Positions 35,422 to 44,040 of a stretch of DNA of 64,000 nt are shown here, piece by piece (positions within the stretch are counted from its first letter, which is position 1; each line of letters opens with the position of its first letter). The stretch comes from Nocardia blacklockiae (GTDB lineage Bacteria > Actinomycetota > Actinomycetes > Mycobacteriales > Mycobacteriaceae). The notes beneath the pieces were generated by a model. That model made no database searches. It worked only from the letters and a program-made list of their open reading frames with translations, and had not been told where the DNA came from. The DNA is taken from positions 682,001 through 746,000 of the forward strand of contig NZ_JADLRJ010000002.1 in the NCBI RefSeq assembly GCF_015477355.1. Reading direction: 5' to 3'. The position numbers were made by a program, and so were the translations under genes.

Positions 35422-36594
35422 CTAGCGAGTCCGCAGGCCGAGGTGGTCGGCGAGTTCCACCGCGGCGGCCTGCCCCGCCCGGTTGGCGCCGATGGTGCTC
35501 GCCGAGGGCCCGTAGCCGAGCAGGTGGATTCGAGGATCCGCGGCGACCTGCGTCGCCAGGCGTCCGGTCATGGTGATCCCACCGCCCGGACCGCGCAGCC
35601 GCAGCGGCGCGAGATGGTCGAGGGCGCTGCGAAAACCCGTGGCCCACAGGATCACCTGCGCGGGCTGGAAGGCACCGTCCGCCCAGCGCACCCCCTCCGC
35701 CTCGATGCGCCGGAACATCGGCTGCCACCGCAAGGCCCCGCGAGCGCGCGCGGCCCGCACCCGATCGTCGACGGGCAGCCCGGTCACCGACACCACCGAC
35801 CGCGGCGGCAGTCCGCGCCGCACCCGTTCCTCGACCATCGCCACCGCGCGCCGTCCCGCGTCGGGCGTGAACGGCCCCTCCCGCCAGCGCGGTTCGGTGC
35901 GCGACACCCACGTCGTGGTCGTCACCCGCGAGATCTCGTCCAGCAGCTGCACCGCCGTCACCCCCGCCCCGACCACCACCACGTGCTTGCCCGCGAACTC
36001 GTCGGCCGTCCGGTAGTCGTGCGCGTGCAACTGCCGCCCCGCGAACGTCTCCGCGCCCGGGTAGTAGGGAATGAACGGCTTCTCCCACGTCCCCGTCGCA
36101 TTGATCAGCCCCCGCACCCGCAGCGCCGCAACCGAATCCGCCGCCGCCCCGGACGCCGCAGCCACACCACCCACCGGCTCCACCCCCGTCACCGTCTCGG
36201 CGTGCAGCAGCCCGTCGACCTGCTGGTCGGGGCAGGTGGCGGGGGTGGCGCGGTCGCAGACCACGCGCACCGAGACCGGCCGGTGCACGCGCAGGTCGTA
36301 GTGCTTCTCGTACAACTCGAAGTAGTGCGGCACCGCGGTCGCCGCCTGCGCGTTCTCCGAACCCTCGGGCAACGTCTCGGCGAACGACATGCCGGGCAGG
36401 TCGTGCACCCGGTTCACCGTGCTCAATGTCAGCGACGGCCAGCGGAACTGCCAGGCCCCGCCCGGCCCCGGAGCGTGATCGACGAGGAGAAAATCCTGCT
36501 CGGGACGCAAACCCAGTCGTTGCAGGTGGTAGCCGGCGGAAAGTCCGGCCTGCCCGGCGCCGATCACCAGAATCTCGAAATCGGGTGCGGTCAC
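35422..36594 (-). CDS. FAD/NAD(P)-dependent flavoprotein monooxygenase
   Basis: This 390-residue protein has two Rossmann motifs: N-terminal FAD-binding VIGAGQAGLSAGYHLQRLG and central NADPH-binding VVVGAGVTAVQLLDEIS. A YHLQRLG-linked LTLSTVNRVHDLPG segment and an ATGFRSALDHLAPL motif are typical of class B flavin monooxygenase-like or CzcO-type oxidoreductases. The substrate is unknown. GTG 36594 is preferred because TACCGT lies 7 nt upstream; the frame is open 14 codons further. It is divergent from echA6. Confidence 0.8.
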   Translation of the reverse strand: MTAPDFEILVIGAGQAGLSAGYHLQRLGLRPEQDFLLVDHAPGPGGAWQFRWPSLTLSTVNRVHDLPGMSFAETLPEGSENAQAATAVPHYFELYEKHYDLRVHRPVSVRVVCDRATPATCPDQQVDGLLHAETVTGVEPVGGVAAASGAAADSVAALRVRGLINATGTWEKPFIPYYPGAETFAGRQLHAHDYRTADEFAGKHVVVVGAGVTAVQLLDEISRVTTTTWVSRTEPRWREGPFTPDAGRRAVAMVEERVRRGLPPRSVVSVTGLPVDDRVRAARARGALRWQPMFRRIEAEGVRWADGAFQPAQVILWATGFRSALDHLAPLRLRGPGGGITMTGRLATQVAADPRIHLLGYGPSASTIGANRAGQAAAVELADHLGLRTR

Positions 36595-36601
36595 CGGCGC
36601 C

Positions 36602-36607
36602 ACGGTA
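36602..36607 (-). promoter_or_regulatory. -10 element of leaderless flavoprotein gene
   Basis: TACCGT on the minus strand lies 7 nt before GTG 36594, with TTGCCC about 19 nt further upstream as a possible -35. Confidence 0.45.
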
Positions 36608-36689
36608 CGCGGGGTGCGTCGGGTACGGGCAAGCAACCTCGCGCCGCATAGAGTGAAAGTATTCGATACCGCACGGACGGGGAGGTCAG

Positions 36690-37415
36690 ATGCTCGGAGT
36701 CAGCCGCGATGGTGACGTGGTCACCATCGAATTGCAGCGCCCGGAGCGCCGCAATGCCCTCAACCTCGAGCTGGTCGGGCTGCTGCGGGAAGCCGTGACG
36801 ACCGCGGCGGCCGACGCCCGCGTCATCGTCCTGACCGGTCAGGGCCCGATCTTCAGCGCGGGCGCCGACCTGTCCGGGGTGTACTCGCAGGAGTTCCTCG
36901 ACGCGCTGATGGAGATGCTGCGCACGCTCGAGACGCTCCCGGTGCCCGTGATCGCCGCGATCAACGGCGGCGCGCTCGGCGCCGGCGTGCAGCTGGCGCT
37001 GGCCTCGGACCTGCGCGTGATGAGTCCCGAGTCCTACGTGGCGATTCCGGCCGCGAAACTCGGAATCTCGGTGGACCGCTGGACGATTCGCCGCCTGGTG
37101 GCGTTGATCGGCGGCGGCCCGGCGCGCACCGTTCTGATGGGCGCCGAGCCCGTGAGCGCCGCGGACGCATACACTTTCGGCTTCGCCAACCGGATCGGCA
37201 CCCTCGCCGACGCACAGGCGTGGGCGAAGTCGATCGCCGAACTCGCGCCGCTGTCGCTGCGCCATCTCAAACTCGTGTTCAACGACGACGGCACCCGCGG
37301 CGAGGACCGCCCCGACCAGCGGGCCGCGCTGGAGGCCGCCTGGCGCAGCGACGACGCCAAGGAAGCCCGGCAGGCCCGGGAAGAGAAGCGCGCGGCGAAG
37401 TTCGTGGGGCGCTGA
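36690..37415 (+). CDS. echA6: EchA6-like crotonase-fold fatty-acyl-CoA-binding protein
   Basis: This 241-residue crotonase-fold protein begins with VVTIELQRPERRNALNLELV and has oxyanion-hole motifs FSAGADLSGV and INGGALGAGVQLALASDLRV. The usual catalytic glutamates are not evident: the second-Glu region reads AIPAAKLGISVDRW. It closely resembles M. tuberculosis EchA6 (Rv0905), which binds long-chain acyl-CoA and shuttles it to FAS-II for mycolic acid synthesis instead of hydrating it. The next gene matches Rv0906, as in M. tuberculosis. ATG 36690 follows GGGGAGGTCAG. Confidence 0.87.
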   Translation: MLGVSRDGDVVTIELQRPERRNALNLELVGLLREAVTTAAADARVIVLTGQGPIFSAGADLSGVYSQEFLDALMEMLRTLETLPVPVIAAINGGALGAGVQLALASDLRVMSPESYVAIPAAKLGISVDRWTIRRLVALIGGGPARTVLMGAEPVSAADAYTFGFANRIGTLADAQAWAKSIAELAPLSLRHLKLVFNDDGTRGEDRPDQRAALEAAWRSDDAKEARQAREEKRAAKFVGR

Positions 37416-38602
37416 TGAGCGCGCGCGGCATTACTTCCCTCGCCCGCCGCGCCGCCCTGGGCGTGGCCGGAACCGTCGGCCTGACCTGGGTGGCGCGGGC
37501 CGCCCGCGGCCTCCCCGAGTCGATGGGCGCCTCCGCCGCGGCCATCGCGCTGACCGCCACCAAGTCGGCGAGCTACCGCAACCGGCAGTTCCACAACACC
37601 GAGCCGAGCACCCAGTTCGCACCGGGATCGGGTCTGTCGCTGCTGCTTTCGGCGCTGACCCGGACCGGCGTGGGTCGCCCGCAGGGCGAGATCCCGCTCG
37701 CCACGCCCGAGGTCCCGGCGCAGGCGGGCGACCTCGCCGTCACCTGGTACGGGCATGCCTCGGCGCTGCTGGAGGTCGACGGATACCGCGTGCTCACCGA
37801 TCCCGTGTGGAGCGAACGAGTTTCGCCGTCGCCGACCATCGGCCCCGCGCGGCTGCACCCCACCCCGGTCCCGCTGGATCGGCTGCCGCCCGTGGACGCC
37901 ATCGTGATCTCGCACGACCACTACGACCACCTGGACCGCGACACCGTGCGCGGCTTGGCCGCCACCCAGGACGCGCCGTTCATCGTGCCGATCGGCATCG
38001 GCGCGCACCTGCGCAAGTGGCGGGTTCCCGAGCAGCGGATCGTCGAATTGGATTGGGGCGCTTCGGTTTCCCTCACCGAACTGGGCCGCGGCCGGGACGG
38101 CGACCTGGTGATCACCTGCACCGAGGCCCGGCACTTCTCCGGCCGCGGTCTCGTCCGCAACACCACGCTGTGGGCGTCGTGGGTGGTGGCGGGCCCGGCG
38201 CGCCGGGTGTACTTCGGCGGCGACACCGGATATACCAAGGCGTTCGCGGAGATCGGCGCCACGCTGGGCCCGTTCGACATGACCCTGTTGCCGATCGGCG
38301 CGTACGACGTGCACTGGCCGGATGTCCACATGAACCCGGAGGAGGCGGTGCGCGCCCACGCCGACGTCTGCGCCGGCGAGGCCGGGCGCGGGCTGTTGAT
38401 CCCGATCCACTGGGCGACGTTCAACCTGGCCTTCCACGGCTGGTCGGAGCCGGTGCAGCGGGCGGTGGCGGCGGCGCGGGCGGCCGGCACGCCGATCGCG
38501 GTGCCGCTGCCCGGCCAGCGGATCGATGCGAATGCGGTATCACCGCAGGTCTCGTGGTGGGAAGATGTGCGCAGATCATCCAGCCGAGGACCGACGAGTT
38601 AA
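37415..38602 (+). CDS. Rv0906-like metallo-beta-lactamase-fold hydrolase
   Basis: This 395-residue protein has an N-terminal hydrophobic or basic segment, then a metallo-beta-lactamase fold with the zinc motif ISHDHYDHLDRDT (HxHxDH), TWYGHASALLEVDG, VYFGGDTGYTKAF and IPIHWATFNLAFH. It belongs to the UlaG/NAPE-PLD-like subgroup and matches the M. tuberculosis gene next to echA6. The stop and start codons overlap by one base (TGATG) with echA6, so the two are coupled. Phospholipid- or lactone-directed hydrolysis is possible but unproven. Confidence 0.85.
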   Translation: MSARGITSLARRAALGVAGTVGLTWVARAARGLPESMGASAAAIALTATKSASYRNRQFHNTEPSTQFAPGSGLSLLLSALTRTGVGRPQGEIPLATPEVPAQAGDLAVTWYGHASALLEVDGYRVLTDPVWSERVSPSPTIGPARLHPTPVPLDRLPPVDAIVISHDHYDHLDRDTVRGLAATQDAPFIVPIGIGAHLRKWRVPEQRIVELDWGASVSLTELGRGRDGDLVITCTEARHFSGRGLVRNTTLWASWVVAGPARRVYFGGDTGYTKAFAEIGATLGPFDMTLLPIGAYDVHWPDVHMNPEEAVRAHADVCAGEAGRGLLIPIHWATFNLAFHGWSEPVQRAVAAARAAGTPIAVPLPGQRIDANAVSPQVSWWEDVRRSSSRGPTS

Positions 38603-38614
38603 GGAGTAGGACCG

Positions 38615-38881
38615 ATGAGTCTGATGGACACGCTCAAGGGATTGGTCGGCAAGGGCAGGGAGGCCGCCTCCGAGAACGCCGACAAGATCCACGGGGCGGT
38701 GGACAAGGCCGGGAGCTTCATCGACGAGAAGACCGGGGGCAAGTACACCGACAAGATCGGCAAGGGCACCGACGCGGTCAAGAACGCCATCCCCGAGAAG
38801 GACCAGCCCGGCCAGGGCCCGGCCACCCCGCCGCCGGCGGCCCCGGAACCGCCGGCCGACCCGGGCACGCCCAAGCCCTGA
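38615..38881 (+). CDS. Rv0909/MT0933-like antitoxin protein
   Basis: This 88-residue protein starts MSLMDTLKGLVGKGREAA and contains KIHGAVDKAGSFIDEKTGGK, closely matching the MT0933-like antitoxin family (PF14013) represented by M. tuberculosis Rv0909, partner of the SRPBCC-fold toxin Rv0910. The tail is a Pro-rich, probably disordered extension. It follows the Rv0906-like gene by 12 nt with a GGAGTAGGACC ribosome-binding site. No Rv0910-like toxin gene follows: the next gene is ligD. It may be an orphan or act on a distant toxin. Confidence 0.8.
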   Translation: MSLMDTLKGLVGKGREAASENADKIHGAVDKAGSFIDEKTGGKYTDKIGKGTDAVKNAIPEKDQPGQGPATPPPAAPEPPADPGTPKP

Positions 38882-38902
38882 CCACGCGCCGCGCCGGGCC
38901 GC

Positions 38903-38931
38903 CCGCCGTCTCGTTCCCGGGACGACGGCGG
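38903..38931 (+). terminator. Possible hairpin terminator before ligD
   Basis: CCGCCGTC (38903-38910) and GACGGCGG (38924-38931) form an 8-bp stem around 13 nt. No U-tract is visible, so strength is uncertain. Confidence 0.4.
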
Positions 38932-38973
38932 TCCCCCGGCGCTCACGTCCCGGTTCCTGTCGGTACCGGCCAC

Positions 38974-38979
38974 TAGACT
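38974..38979 (+). promoter_or_regulatory. -10 element of leaderless ligD
   Basis: TAGACT lies 6 nt before ATG 38986; no ribosome-binding site is present. Confidence 0.55.
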
Positions 38980-38985
38980 CGAGAT

Positions 38986-41244
38986 ATGGTGTCCCGCCGC
39001 CGGTTCGGGGATGTCGAGGTTGAGCTCAGCAACCTCGACAAGGTGCTGTATCCCGCCACCGGCACCACCAAGGGCGAGGTCATCGACTATTTCACCGCCA
39101 TCGCCCCGGCGCTGCTCCCGCACATCGCGGGCCGCCCGGTCACGCGCAAGCGCTGGCCCAACGGGGTCGACGAGCCCTCCTTCTTCGAGAAGAACCTGGC
39201 CGCGCACGCGCCGCAGTGGCTGCGGCGGCAGACGGTCGAGCATTCCGATCGGCACGTCACCTACCCGGTCCTCGATTCGGTCGCGGGCATGGCGTGGCTC
39301 GGCCAGCAGGCGTCGCTGGAAATCCATGTGCCGCAATGGCGTTTCGTCGAGGGCGCGCGCGGCCCGGCCACCCGGCTGGTGTTCGATCTCGATCCCGGCC
39401 CGGGCATCGGGCTCGACGAGTGCGCCCGCGTCGCGCTGTGGATCCGCGACACGGTGCGCGATGTCGGGCTGGACGCCTACCCCGTCACCAGCGGCAGCAA
39501 GGGTCTGCACGTCTACGTCCCGCTGGACCGGGAACTGAGCCCGGGCGGCGCGTCGACGGTGGCCAAACAGGTCGCGACGGGTCTGGAGAAACTCCACCCG
39601 GATCTGGTGACGGCCACCATGGCCAAGGCCGCGCGGCCGGGCAAGATCTTCCTGGACTGGAGCCAGAACAACCCGTCCAAGACCACCATCGCGCCGTACT
39701 CTCTGCGCGGCCGCACCCACCCCACGGTCGCCGCCCCGCGCACCTGGGAGGAGATCCAGGACCGAAAGCGCTTACGGCAGTTGACCTTCGACGAGGTGCT
39801 GGCACGCTGGCGCGACCACGGCGACGTCCTGGCCGGCCTGGATCCCCCGCTGGCGGAATCGGCCACCGACCCGCTCACCACCTACCGCTCGATGCGCGAC
39901 CCGGCCCGCACGCCCGAGCCGGTGCCCGCCGCGCCGCCGACCGCGGGCCCGGGCGACCGGTTCGTGATCCAGGAGCATCACGCGCGGCGGCTGCACTGGG
40001 ATCTGCGCCTGGAGCGCGGCGGCGTGCTGGTGTCGTGGGCGGTGCCGAAGGGGCCGCCCACCTCGCCCAAGGAGAACCGCCTGGCCGTGCACACCGAGGA
40101 CCACCCGCTCGAGTACCTGGAGTTCCACGGGACCATCCCGAAGGGCGAGTACGGCGGCGGCGAGATGACGATCTGGGATTCGGGCACCTACGAGACCGAG
40201 AAGTGGCGCGACGACGAGGTGATCGTGCGCCTGCACGGTTCCCGGGTCGAAGGCCGCTATGCCCTCATCCAGACCAACGGCAACCAGTGGCTGATGCACC
40301 TGATGAAGTCGGAAACCCCTGCGGAGCAACCGATTCCGAACGGCCGGCCGAAGCAGCCCGCGCAGTTTCCGCACGGCCTCACCCCGATGCTGGCCACCAC
40401 CGGCGACGTCTCGATCCTGGACACCGACGAGTGGGCCTTCGAGACGAAGTGGGACGGCTTCCGGCTGATCGCCGAGATCGAGGACGGCACGGTCACGCTG
40501 CGCAGCCGCGCCGGCAACACGGTCACCGGCCGCTATCCGCGGCTGGCCGCGCTCGGCCGCGAACTGGCCGGGCACCAGGTGGTGCTGGACGGCGAGGCGG
40601 TGGTCTTCGACGACCACGGCGTCGCGAATCTCGGTCTGCTGCAAGCGGATGCGGCCCGCGCCGTCTTCGTGGCCTTCGACGTGCTGTACCTGGACGGCAC
40701 CTCGCTGTTGCGCAAACGCTACGCCGATCGGCGGCGGGTGCTCGAGGCGCTGGCCGGCCGGGCCCCGTCGCTGGTGGTGCCGCCGCAACTGGACGGTCCC
40801 GGCGCCGCGGCACTGCACTACAGCCAGGAGCACGACCTGGAAGGCGTGATCGCCAAGCGCAAGGATTCGGTGTACCTGCCGGGCCGGCGCGGGCAGTCCT
40901 GGGTCAAGACCCGCAACTGGCGCACCCAGCAGGTGGTGGTCGGCGGCTGGCGGCGCAGCGAGGCGCGGCAGTTCGCCTCGCTGCTGGTCGGCGTCCACCA
41001 CGAGGGCCGCCTGTTCTACGTCGGCCGCGTCGGCACCGGCTTCAGCGACCAGGAGATGTCCGAACTGGCCACCCAGCTCCGTCGCCTGGAACGCAAGACC
41101 AGCCCGTTCGACAACGACCTCACCCCCGAGGAGCGCAAGGACGCGGTCTGGGCGACCCCGAAGGTCACCGGCACGGTCCGCTACATGAACTGGACCGAGG
41201 CGGGCCGCATGTGGCACCCGGCCTGGATCCCGGCCACCGACTGA
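38986..41244 (+). CDS. ligD: ATP-dependent DNA ligase D (polymerase-phosphoesterase-ligase)
   Basis: This 752-residue NHEJ enzyme has three domains: an N-terminal archaeo-eukaryotic primase-like polymerase (residues about 1-285; YPVTSGSKGLHVYVPL, DLDPGPG and SQNNPSKTT), a 3'-phosphoesterase (about 310-460; HHARRLHWDLRLE and KGEYGGGEMTIWDSG), and a C-terminal ATP-dependent ligase (about 475-750; ETKWDGFRL with the adenylated Lys, and LEGVIAKRKDSVY). The POL-PE-LIG order is that of mycobacterial LigD (Rv0938). Its usual partner gene ku is not in this window. ATG 38986 lies 6 nt after TAGACT. Confidence 0.93.
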   Translation: MVSRRRFGDVEVELSNLDKVLYPATGTTKGEVIDYFTAIAPALLPHIAGRPVTRKRWPNGVDEPSFFEKNLAAHAPQWLRRQTVEHSDRHVTYPVLDSVAGMAWLGQQASLEIHVPQWRFVEGARGPATRLVFDLDPGPGIGLDECARVALWIRDTVRDVGLDAYPVTSGSKGLHVYVPLDRELSPGGASTVAKQVATGLEKLHPDLVTATMAKAARPGKIFLDWSQNNPSKTTIAPYSLRGRTHPTVAAPRTWEEIQDRKRLRQLTFDEVLARWRDHGDVLAGLDPPLAESATDPLTTYRSMRDPARTPEPVPAAPPTAGPGDRFVIQEHHARRLHWDLRLERGGVLVSWAVPKGPPTSPKENRLAVHTEDHPLEYLEFHGTIPKGEYGGGEMTIWDSGTYETEKWRDDEVIVRLHGSRVEGRYALIQTNGNQWLMHLMKSETPAEQPIPNGRPKQPAQFPHGLTPMLATTGDVSILDTDEWAFETKWDGFRLIAEIEDGTVTLRSRAGNTVTGRYPRLAALGRELAGHQVVLDGEAVVFDDHGVANLGLLQADAARAVFVAFDVLYLDGTSLLRKRYADRRRVLEALAGRAPSLVVPPQLDGPGAAALHYSQEHDLEGVIAKRKDSVYLPGRRGQSWVKTRNWRTQQVVVGGWRRSEARQFASLLVGVHHEGRLFYVGRVGTGFSDQEMSELATQLRRLERKTSPFDNDLTPEERKDAVWATPKVTGTVRYMNWTEAGRMWHPAWIPATD

Positions 41245-41247
41245 GGA

Positions 41248-41892
41248 CTACTCACCCTGCTCCAGGAGCGGAACGATGGTGTCGATGTCCGTGACGACCG
41301 CATTGCCCTGGAAGGCGAAGTCGTCGAGGGCGCGCTGCATGGCCTCCTTGTCGCGGCCGCCGCAGGCGTCGCCGATCACCACGGGGACGAAGCCGAGGTC
41401 GGTGGAGTGGGTGACGGTCGGCGCGATGCCGATCTCCAGCGCCACTCCGGCGATCGCGTAGGAGACCATCCCGAGGTCGCGCAGCACCGCAGCCAGCGGG
41501 GTGCCCTCGAACGCCGACATCGCGGTCTTGTCGAACACCACCTCGTCGGGGCCCGGCTGTAGTTGCGGAACCAGTTGGAAGCCGGGCGTATCGCGTTGCA
41601 GGATCGGGGTCACCTCGTCCACCGAGTCCACGCCCTGCCACGCCATCGCCATCCGCAGCGCGTACAGCCCGCTCAGCCGCTTCGGCAGGAAGAGGTGGCG
41701 CAGGAAGATCACCGGATACCCGCCGCGGCGCGCGGCCGCCACCACTCGCTCCACCCGGGCGATGATCGCCTCGCCGTCCTCGAGCTGCGACAGCACGCCG
41801 ACCTGCATGTCGTAGACGATCACCGCCATCCGCCGCGGCGCGCACAGCTCGCGCAGGTTCTCCGGAATCTCCAGTCCGTTGCCGTGGCGCAC
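41248..41892 (-). CDS. Isochorismatase/cysteine-hydrolase-fold protein
   Basis: This 214-residue protein belongs to the isochorismatase-like superfamily. The catalytic-type Asp is in VIVYDMQVGVL and Lys in VVFDKTAMSAFEGT, but the usual catalytic Cys (normally at 'G-x-x-x-x-C-V-x-x-T') is replaced by Gly in GVALEIGIAPTVTH. Loss of Cys is seen in isochorismatases such as PhzD, so hydrolase activity is possible but amidase activity less likely. GTG 41892 follows GGGAGAGACGC. It lies downstream of the DoxX gene on the same strand. Confidence 0.8.
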   Translation of the reverse strand: MRHGNGLEIPENLRELCAPRRMAVIVYDMQVGVLSQLEDGEAIIARVERVVAAARRGGYPVIFLRHLFLPKRLSGLYALRMAMAWQGVDSVDEVTPILQRDTPGFQLVPQLQPGPDEVVFDKTAMSAFEGTPLAAVLRDLGMVSYAIAGVALEIGIAPTVTHSTDLGFVPVVIGDACGGRDKEAMQRALDDFAFQGNAVVTDIDTIVPLLEQGE

Positions 41893-42038
41893 GCGTCTCT
41901 CCCTCTGCCGCAACCGTTTTCGCTTACCCTACCGGCGCGGGTCGCGGCCGCCCGCGAATTTCGCGACCGGCCGCGACCATCGGAAGACCTGCGGTCGGTG
42001 ACGGTCACCCCGCAGTCAGGCCCAAGGCGACCACACGG

Positions 42039-42389
42039 TCAGGCGACGGCGACCGCCAGGCCGAGGGCGGCGACTGCCATCAGCAGGAAGGCGCTGGGGT
42101 AAACCACGTCGGCGTAGCACCGCGCCCGCAGCACGGTCGCCACCGCGCCCACGAAGTAGAGCACCAGATAGCCACCCGCGACCACGCCGACCACCGGCAC
42201 CGCGAGCCCCACCAGCAGACCCACCGCGCCGACGGTCTTGGCAACCCCGAGCGGAACGATCCACGCGTGCGGCACGCCATAGCTGGTCATGTTGTCGAGC
42301 ACCCACTGATTGCGGGCGTAGTCGACACCGGCCGCGGCGAAATTGGCGACGGCGGTGACCACCGCGACGGCGACGTAGACGGCGAACAT
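42039..42389 (-). CDS. DoxX-family membrane protein
   Basis: This 116-residue protein has about four membrane helices (AVYVAVAVVTAVANFAAAG, WIVPLGVAKTVGAVGLLVGL, VVGVVAGGYLVLYFVGAV and FLLMAVAALGLAVAV), the size and pattern of the DoxX-like quinone-associated family. Biochemical function is unclear; some homologues take part in thiol oxidation or superoxide detoxification. ATG 42389 follows GAAAGGTACTTCG. It ends about 147 nt before the isochorismatase-like gene on the same strand. Confidence 0.72.
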   Translation of the reverse strand: MFAVYVAVAVVTAVANFAAAGVDYARNQWVLDNMTSYGVPHAWIVPLGVAKTVGAVGLLVGLAVPVVGVVAGGYLVLYFVGAVATVLRARCYADVVYPSAFLLMAVAALGLAVAVA

Positions 42390-42661
42390 CGAAGTACCTT
42401 TCGGACGAGTGTCGGGGAACACCCCAACCCTCGCCCGCACCGCGCCGACCCGTCCAATACCCGCATCCATAACCGGATGGCATGGCACCGAGCGACATTC
42501 GGGCAGCACGCAGCGACACCGGTACCGCCATCGCCCGAGACCCGGCGCGCACGCACGCACCGGCACACCTGATACCCGCGTGTCACCCGGCGCACTCGCC
42601 GGGCCCGCGCGGGGTCGGCACCGCCCACCGCAGCTCGGAACCCGCTGCGGCGGACTGTGTC
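42390..42661. other. Intergenic region, no feature recognised
   Basis: This 272-nt gap lies between the DoxX gene and cvnD. It is GC-rich with no convincing coding frame, palindrome or RNA; it presumably holds the DoxX promoter. Confidence 0.4.
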
Positions 42662-43264
42662 TCAGTAGCCCTGGACGACCTTGCGCAGCGCGTACTCGGT
42701 CACGGAGACCAGCGCCTGCTTCACCGGCTCGCGGCGGCGCGCGTCGATCGACATGATCGGCACGTCCGCCGGCACCGCCAGCGCCTGGCGGATGTCCTCG
42801 AGCGGGTACTTGGGGGCATCGTCGAACTCGTTGATGGCCACCAGGAACGGCAGGCTGCGCGCCTCGAAGTAGTCGACCGCGGCGAAGCTGTCCTCCAGCC
42901 TGCGGGTGTCGACCAGCACCACGGCGCCGATGGCGCCGCGGATCAGGTCGTCCCACATGAACCAGAAGCGGTACTGGCCGGGCGTGCCGAACAGGTACAG
43001 CACCAGGTCGTCGGCAAGGCTGATTCTGCCGAAGTCCATGGCCACCGTGGTGGTGGCCTTCGTCGGCACGGCGGCCAAACTGTCGACACCGACGCTGGCA
43101 TTGGTCACCAATGCCTCGGTGCGCAGCGGAACGATCTCCGATACCGCACCGACCAGGGTCGTCTTACCCACACCGAAACCACCGGCGACCACGATCTTCG
43201 CCGAGGTGGGTTTACTGGTGCGCGTATCGACCTGGGCCGTCGAATCAAATACGCCGGAGTCCAC
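42662..43264 (-). CDS. cvnD: CvnD-type small GTPase of the conservon
   Basis: This 200-residue Ras-like GTPase has a P-loop VAGGFGVGKTTLVG, a switch-region TTTVAMDFGRI, a DXXG-equivalent FGTPGQYRFWFMW, and INEFDD in place of the NKxD motif. That matches CvnD of Streptomyces conservons and the mycobacterial Rv3362c group, thought to cycle on a membrane-bound sensor complex. GTG 43264 overlaps cvnC by 20 nt. It is the last gene in cvnA-cvnB-cvnC-cvnD order on the minus strand. Confidence 0.87.
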   Translation of the reverse strand: MDSGVFDSTAQVDTRTSKPTSAKIVVAGGFGVGKTTLVGAVSEIVPLRTEALVTNASVGVDSLAAVPTKATTTVAMDFGRISLADDLVLYLFGTPGQYRFWFMWDDLIRGAIGAVVLVDTRRLEDSFAAVDYFEARSLPFLVAINEFDDAPKYPLEDIRQALAVPADVPIMSIDARRREPVKQALVSVTEYALRKVVQGY

Positions 43265-43619
43265 TGAGAACCCTTTCGATCAGCTCGCGACGTTCATCGT
43301 CGCTCGAATCGTCTTTCAAAGTCGCCGACACCCGCACATGACCGGCCTCGATGAGGTCGGCGACGAGAACTCGAGCCACCCCGATCGGAATACCCAGACG
43401 GGCGGCCAATTCTGCGACAGACGGCGATTCTCTGCACAACTCCACGATCGACGTCTCGATGTTGGTGAGCTCGAACTGCCGCTCCAGGGCGACCGGATGC
43501 GATGCGACGAGTGCCTCCAACGCCAACTCGACCGTCGGCCGCGTACGGCCGGCGGTCAACGAGTATGGGCGTACGAGGCTCGGCTCGGCGCTCCCCATGC
43601 GCTGGTTGTCTATGTCCAT
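43245..43619 (-). CDS. cvnC: CvnC-type DUF742 protein
   Basis: This 124-residue protein matches DUF742: PSLVRPYSLTAGRTRP near the N-terminus, then a winged-helix-like SVAELAARLGIPIGVARVLV, VADLIEAGHV and ERVLSGLRRI at the end. Such proteins bind the conservon roadblock subunit and may bind DNA. ATG 43619 follows GATGGTGGG. It overlaps cvnD and follows cvnB by 7 nt, so the four conservon genes are tightly linked. Confidence 0.85.
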   Translation of the reverse strand: MDIDNQRMGSAEPSLVRPYSLTAGRTRPTVELALEALVASHPVALERQFELTNIETSIVELCRESPSVAELAARLGIPIGVARVLVADLIEAGHVRVSATLKDDSSDDERRELIERVLSGLRRI

Positions 43620-43626
43620 CCCACCA

Positions 43627-44040
43627 TCAGGAACCCATCGTGACGCGAGGTGTGGCCTGAACTGTCTGGCCCACTCGCTCGACCAACAGCGCCATCTCGT
43701 AGCCGACTTGTCCGATGTCGCAGGACGTATTGGTCAGCACCGCGAGATAGGAGCCGTCGCCGACCGCCATCAGTAGGAGGTAGCCGTGTTCCATTTCGAC
43801 TACCGACTGCAGCACGGTGCCGCCTTCGAACAGATTCGATACACCGACCGAGAGGCTGGCTAGCCCCGCGGTCACCGCCGACAGCTGTTCTGCGCGATCC
43901 ACGGGCAGTTGAGCGCTCGCGGCCATCAACAGACCGTCCGCCGAAACCAGCACGGCATGAGCGACGCCCGGAACCTCGTTGGCGAAGTTCGAAACCAGCC
44001 AATCCAGCTGACGGTTCGTACCACCTAGATCGGGGTTCAT
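43627..44040 (-). CDS. cvnB: CvnB-type roadblock/LC7-domain protein
   Basis: This 137-residue protein has the roadblock/LC7 fold: [48 protein letters not shown], and [19 protein letters not shown]. The family regulates the GTPase partner, here CvnD. Its ATG overlaps the cvnA stop as ATGA, so translation is coupled to the sensor. Confidence 0.88.
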   Translation of the reverse strand: MNPDLGGTNRQLDWLVSNFANEVPGVAHAVLVSADGLLMAASAQLPVDRAEQLSAVTAGLASLSVGVSNLFEGGTVLQSVVEMEHGYLLLMAVGDGSYLAVLTNTSCDIGQVGYEMALLVERVGQTVQATPRVTMGS

